64,000 nucleotides of DNA from the NCBI RefSeq assembly GCF_947623445.1, contig NC_135241.1, positions 14,696,501 through 14,760,500 of the forward strand, given 5' to 3'. Made by a program: the position numbers and the translations under genes. This document shows positions 59,606-64,000 of this stretch, piece by piece. The stretch comes from Clavelina lepadiformis (taxonomy: Eukaryota; Chordata; Ascidiacea; Aplousobranchia; Clavelinidae). The notes under the pieces are model-generated. The model did not search any database and was not told where the DNA came from. It saw only the letters and a program-made list of their open reading frames with translations. Each line of letters begins with the position of its first letter. Position 1 is the stretch's first letter.

Positions 59606-61627
59606 TTGGTCTTATCTAAAATCATCGTAATTTCTGTCACTCGCTTCATATTTTAACAAGTCGTATTGTACCAATACCGGAAACCTAGCCCTTGACGATG
59701 TACTAATAAAACAATTGAAAAATAAAAATGTGTTTATCTGACAATACGCAAGGTTTTTAAAATAGAACAATGACTAATCAGCGATAGTGGAAAGCAAGGA
59801 TGGCAACTACAGCCTCGAGATTTTTGGAGACCGCATTAGCCGTACTGCCAATTTCATTGGCAGCAAAGCTTGCCTGATACTCAAGAGCTGGGCAACCACT
59901 CTTTAAAAAAATCTCTTAGTATACCTGATGAAGCAAGCTAAGGTTTACAAAAGCTTGTCTAGAGGAATTAAAAATAAAAGTTAACCCTAAAGTGCCATCC
60001 CATACCTTGCTTTTTATTGTACAACATATTGATGAGTGTCGCTCATGCTCTCGCTTGCCAATGAAAATAAGAGCTTCGCTCGAGCTTTTACTCTTCTATA
60101 AACAAGGAGCACATTGTTTGGCCGCTCCCAATCTTTTTAGCAATTAAAAAATATTTTCACCTCGTCGTATTTTCGAAAACCTTTTGTATTCGTATGTTGC
60201 AAATTTGCATTGTAAAACGTGTTTCAAACTGAAGCCTAATAATTGCTTCATCATTTTTTTTAAATGTTCGGAAATTATATAGAACCTAATACTGAAAAGT
60301 TGTTTTGGTCACACTTGCCACAAATAATTAATAACCGAGTAGAGTATTAAAAACCTTCTAGAATTGTAGATGCTGACATTCAATAACTTAATATTCTTCA
60401 ATTTCAAAGCATATATCAGTTAAGTTATAAAAATAACAGCAGTGTGAAGCAACTTATGACACTACAATGACTACTCAACTCATCTGTGTGAGTCTCTCTA
60501 TCATCTCATCAGTCACCAGTCTGATTGATCAGCTTAAAAACAAAGTGTTATGTCGAATTGCAATCATATGGTTCTAACATACTTAGTGGTGTTTATTGTA
60601 TTGTTCATATTTTGCCATTGACCGTGCTGTACAAAACTTGTGCGTGAAATTAATCTCAATTCTCATAGAGATCATTTTTAATTTACTATCTAAAACCTGT
60701 CCTCAAACAGTCTAAAAACTTAAAACTTTTTAATCCAACAAATTGAATCCATTTCGTGTGTTTGCAGCGATGTTTGCCAGATTGGAAAGCATGGCTAAAA
60801 TCATGTTGCAATGGGTGCATTTTTGTAAGTCTGAAGTCTTATGGTCAATCTGGGCATGTTATGGAATGAAATAGAAATTTTCCATTCCATCACAAAAAAC
60901 CTTCCATTTCATATTCCATACTTTGTACTATATTAACACCTTCGAAAATGGAAGAAACAACACTAAATACAGATTGGAAAAAAGCAGGCTTCTTTTTAAC
61001 ATTAGCGCCTGCATTTTTGGTGTTAACCAGTGGTTGGATTCAAATATTTTATCATTTGGTTCTCTCACTAGCAGCATGCCATATTGACCCAGGGCCAATA
61101 TACATATCGGCCTATACATACGCTTGTTAACAACCGGTTCTCAGAGGTCATTAATATTCCAAGAACCAGTGCGAATTGGCTGAATCCAACCAATGGTATT
61201 GACCCTGCCTCCAAATTTTGAAGAGAATCGCTGAAAACTTATCGGACGCACAGGATTTTTTGGTAAGGTGTGATGATAGGATATAAATTTATATACAATT
61301 ACAAGTATCAGCCTGGATTTGAACTGAAGAAAGATTGCATAGATTACTTAGGTACACACATGGCTACCCGTTGTACACCTGCACACTTGAGTCACCGGGT
61401 CTGTACACCCCAGATCTCAGAAAATCCTGTAATGAAATACAGACCGGTATATATCCTATATGAAAAATTAAACTACAACTCGTGGACCATCTGCAGCCTG
61501 CAGAGTTTGGAAAATTAGCACTCTATACTGCCTCTGATAAGCCTCAGTGCCGGTTTGTACAAAATAGTTGGGAACTCCCCAGACTTCTGTTTGGTGACAA
61601 TTCATGCAGGAAAACAAAAAGGTTGCC
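59606..61627. other. Intergenic or downstream region of the third THAP gene
   Basis: About 2 kb in which further exons of the minus-strand THAP gene could lie, but none could be identified. The frames at 60928-61130 have no domain. Confidence 0.45.
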
Positions 61628-61673
61628 ACCAACGATATAAAGAACATGATGGAAAACTGCTAGGGGAAGTACC
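61628..61673 (+). repeat. Inverted repeat, left copy
   Basis: 46 bp from ACCAACGATA to GGGGAAGTACC, about 90% matching the inverted copy at 62405-62449. It lies 20 bp beyond exon 2 of the third THAP gene. Confidence 0.8.
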
Positions 61674-61692
61674 TGTAAGTAGGTGTACGTAC

Positions 61693-62141
61693 CTGGAAGT
61701 AAGTAGGTTGTCCTGTCTTCTTTCTGGAAAATGTTTAACTTCCACATATTTTTGTGGTAGCTTCAGGGTTGGAATGGCCCCTATGCGCAGCTCCTTGCGA
61801 ATTCCTTCTAAAATTTAAACACATATGATACTTTAGTACCAATATGGTAAGCTACAAATTTCATTTTAGAAGCATGGGTTAGACACTCAAAAATAATTTC
61901 AAAAAAACTGTTTACTCGTGATAATATCTTCTTCAAGAAAATGCTCCTCACAGATTTTCACTTGATCTTTGCTGTACAACTCTTGTATAAACTTGTCCTC
62001 TCGGTATGACAAAATTTTTATTTCTAATAATTCTGCCCATGCTTCTTTTTTTTTGATACAAAATTTTTTGTTTGGTGCACTAAACAAATTGTGCTGCGGT
62101 GGACAGTTGTTGCATTCAGGCATGCAACATATACGTGTCAT
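61693..62141 (-). CDS. THAP-domain protein, partial (first two exons)
   Basis: Exon 1 (62141-61916) starts at an ATG 20 nt after an acceptor (TGCTTACAG) and encodes a C2CH finger: MTRICCMPEC at the N-terminus, W in EAWAELL and KICEEHFLEEDI with the CxxH pair. Exon 2 (61807-61693) completes the domain with GAIPTLKLPQ, the equivalent of the AVPTIF box that closes THAP domains, then a charged stretch ending LLTS. Both introns are GT-AG and in phase. I could not find later exons, so the protein is incomplete and its C-terminal function is unknown. A DNA-binding role is expected from the family. The exons lie between inverted repeats, so an origin in a THAP-containing DNA transposon is possible. 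Confidence 0.72.
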
Positions 62142-62404
62142 TTTTATATTGCAGTCTCAATCTGTAAGCATACCTGTACATATTTAGGCCTAGTTTCAAA
62201 GAGTTTTATAAATTTCTCACCATTGTAAACTTCAAAGTTAACCAAATTAAGCTGTACCTATAGGCTATACTGATATATACGCTTACAAACATCACCTTCC
62301 CCTAGTCATAGTTCTTTCTCCATAAGGCTACATTAAGTCCAAAGGCCCAACCTAAGTCAAACGGAAGTGCCAGAACTGAAGCGTTACGAGGTTGAAATAA
62401 AAAC

Positions 62405-62449
62405 GGTACTTCCCCTAGCAGTTTCCTATCATGTTCTTCTATCGTTGGT
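62405..62449 (-). repeat. Inverted repeat, right copy
   Basis: 45 bp, partner of 61628-61673. On the minus strand it is part of an open frame reading GLPTLRPTIEEHDRKLLGEV, which looks like the end of a THAP domain (AVPTIF-like) plus following residues. The repeat may therefore come from a duplicated THAP exon rather than a transposon end. No matching 8-bp target duplication lies outside the two copies. Confidence 0.75.
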
Positions 62450-62736
62450 CGTAGGGTAGGCAAGCCAGTGTTTGTCCGACGAGGTTTGCATTCATTCGAA
62501 CATGCCAAAGCGATGCATATTGGAGTTTTGAAGTGTGGTAGAAAAAAGTATAAGAGAAGAGACTGTATGGTCAGGAAGATTGCCACAAATTGTACATATG
62601 GTAATTACAACTGATATATTCTGTCGGCTACATTTGGGCACTGAAAGACAAATAGTGTGACTATTTTCAGATTTGACCCAACTGGTGTACCCCCTTGTTT
62701 AAACAATAATCATTTTAGCTGATAATATTTGTTTAG

Positions 62737-62823
62737 GTTACGTGAAGAAATTGTTTAGAGAGCTTCTAAGGAGAGTAGCTGAAGTTTTTGCTGAGTTTGC
62801 AGAAGATACTTTTCCTAAAAAAG
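62737..62823 (+). other. Possible exon of an unknown plus-strand gene
   Basis: Between an acceptor (TATTTGTTTAG) and a donor (AAAAAAG then GTTCAA) the frame encodes YVKKLFRELLRRVAEVFAEF..., an amphipathic helix. No flanking exons were found. It is listed because the composition looks more coding-like than its surroundings. Confidence 0.2.
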
Positions 62824-64000
62824 GTTCAATTATTTTATTTTTCCATGTTTGTTTCCAATTTTTGAAATATTTTTATATTTTCATAATTTTACTCTCTCAT
62901 TGAAGCGTATTGTTTTCGTTTACTCGTACACGCACAACTAACTCGACCAACTGTTCTCTTGTACTCTCTTCTCGGGGTCAGCTAGTTTTTCGCACAGCGG
63001 GGGCGCGTCGTAACAAGAAAAGCTTCTAGAAATGTATCACTTTTAGAAATACTTAATTTACATTTTTACATGTGTTCCGCGTAACAAACACCTTTATTAG
63101 ACTATATCATAGTAAATTTAACAAAGAAAGAAAAGCAAGATAACAATTATATACTTCTTTATAAGTTATAACAAACATGTGGAATGGATTCGAAATAAAA
63201 CAATTATCATTTTTAGTTTTTGCGTCTAGAAGCTTATTGAAGATTTCTATTTACCAAATCTAGCCCTTGACTGGACAAAATTTTGATAAATATAAAAAAA
63301 TATATATTTTTTCAGCAAAGCAGTAATAATTGAGGTTTAAGAATTTTTTTCGTGAATGGTAAGAAATCATTTTTTTGATAATGCAAGTTAGCGAATAACC
63401 AAAACACACAATACTGTATTAAGATTTCACATACTGTTCCATCGGAATGCATAGTAATATCAAAAGTGGAGCAGGTATGTACGCCAATCTTTAGCACAAA
63501 AAAAAACTATTTATGTAAACAACCCAAGTTTTACTATGAAACTGAAACATTATTTGGAGTTTGGACAGCAAAATTTTGTTTACTGAGTACTATTATCATC
63601 CCAAGCAAAAGAGAAGAACTTCATCTAACATTTTTGCAGTGGATTTTGAATGCAAATAAGCAATAATGAAGGCTGCTGAAAATCAGTAAATGTAGATTTA
63701 AACCCTCACAAAAGCCGTTGCTTTAAGAGTTAACCCGAAGAATGGGAAAAATATTTTCTATCACATTAGCAATAATTCAACAAAAGATACAAAAAATCGT
63801 TAACTTGAATTATTTTCTTTGTATTACTGGTAAATACCAGTGGTTGATGTTAAACTGAATGCAAATCTGGTAAACAAAATTAAACTTTCAAAAAAATGAT
63901 CACAATCAAATATTGATTTTACGGGTTATTTGCAATACTTAGTAGCGTATCAGACATAGCTAGCACTGGATATTTAACATACTAATTCTGTTGATTCGAT
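62824..64000. other. End of window, nothing recognised
   Basis: AT-rich sequence without a conserved reading frame, RNA gene or transposon boundary that I can support. Confidence 0.5.

Overview
The window is nuclear DNA from an animal. It is AT-rich, its genes are split by GT-AG introns, and it is dense in transposable elements. Protein similarity points to an invertebrate deuterostome, and an ascidian tunicate is my best guess. Two things support that guess: an overlapping gene pair of the kind seen in tunicate operons, and a pyrimidine-rich splice acceptor placed only 8-64 nt before the start codon of almost every gene, as expected for spliced-leader trans-splicing. The species itself is inference.

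Layout. 1-2,350 is transposon debris: a hAT MITE with a perfect 8-bp target duplication, and a piggyBac element with TTAA flanks and a broken transposase. 3,049-10,245 (minus) is a complete 12-exon NAP1-like histone chaperone gene, with two hAT MITEs in intron 1 that share a target site. 10.3-14.6 kb is gene-poor and has a diverged pair of direct repeats. 14,576-19,871 (minus) is a CCHC zinc-knuckle ORF1/gag-like reading frame split inside its knuckle by a full-length Ty3/gypsy-type LTR retrotransposon (15,018-19,327, 5-bp target duplication). That element lacks a tRNA primer-binding site and carries the signature of Tf1-like self-priming. 21,541-23,882 (minus) is CDK9 (7 exons, PITALRE motif). 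24,875-37,855 (minus) is a 12-exon F-box/LRR gene that I assign to FBXL18, with more MITEs in its introns. 39,335-39,775 (minus) is an unrecognised 146-aa ORF.

44,715-47,656 (plus) is ZNHIT1 (4 exons). Its last codons overlap the start of an intronless 455-aa coiled-coil gene (47,644-49,011). Convergent to this pair is an intronless TUBGCP5 (gamma-tubulin complex component 5, 49,222-52,071, minus). 54,598-57,288 (minus) encodes a 455-aa protein with two THAP zinc fingers. A third THAP gene (partial) lies at 61,693-62,141 between 45-bp inverted repeats. A Tigger/pogo-type MITE and a tRNA-derived SINE lie between the THAP genes.

Most protein-coding genes are housekeeping: histone chaperoning (NAP1L), transcription elongation (CDK9), H2A.Z/SRCAP-type remodelling (ZNHIT1), microtubule nucleation (TUBGCP5) and ubiquitin ligase targeting (FBXL18). 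They do not form one pathway. For NAP1L, CDK9, FBXL18, ZNHIT1 and the double-THAP gene, the exon lengths I derived by hand add up to an exact open reading frame, which is strong internal support. The most unusual items are the self-priming LTR element, its nested insertion into a zinc-knuckle codon, the overlapping ZNHIT1/coiled-coil cistrons, and the tandem-THAP gene.
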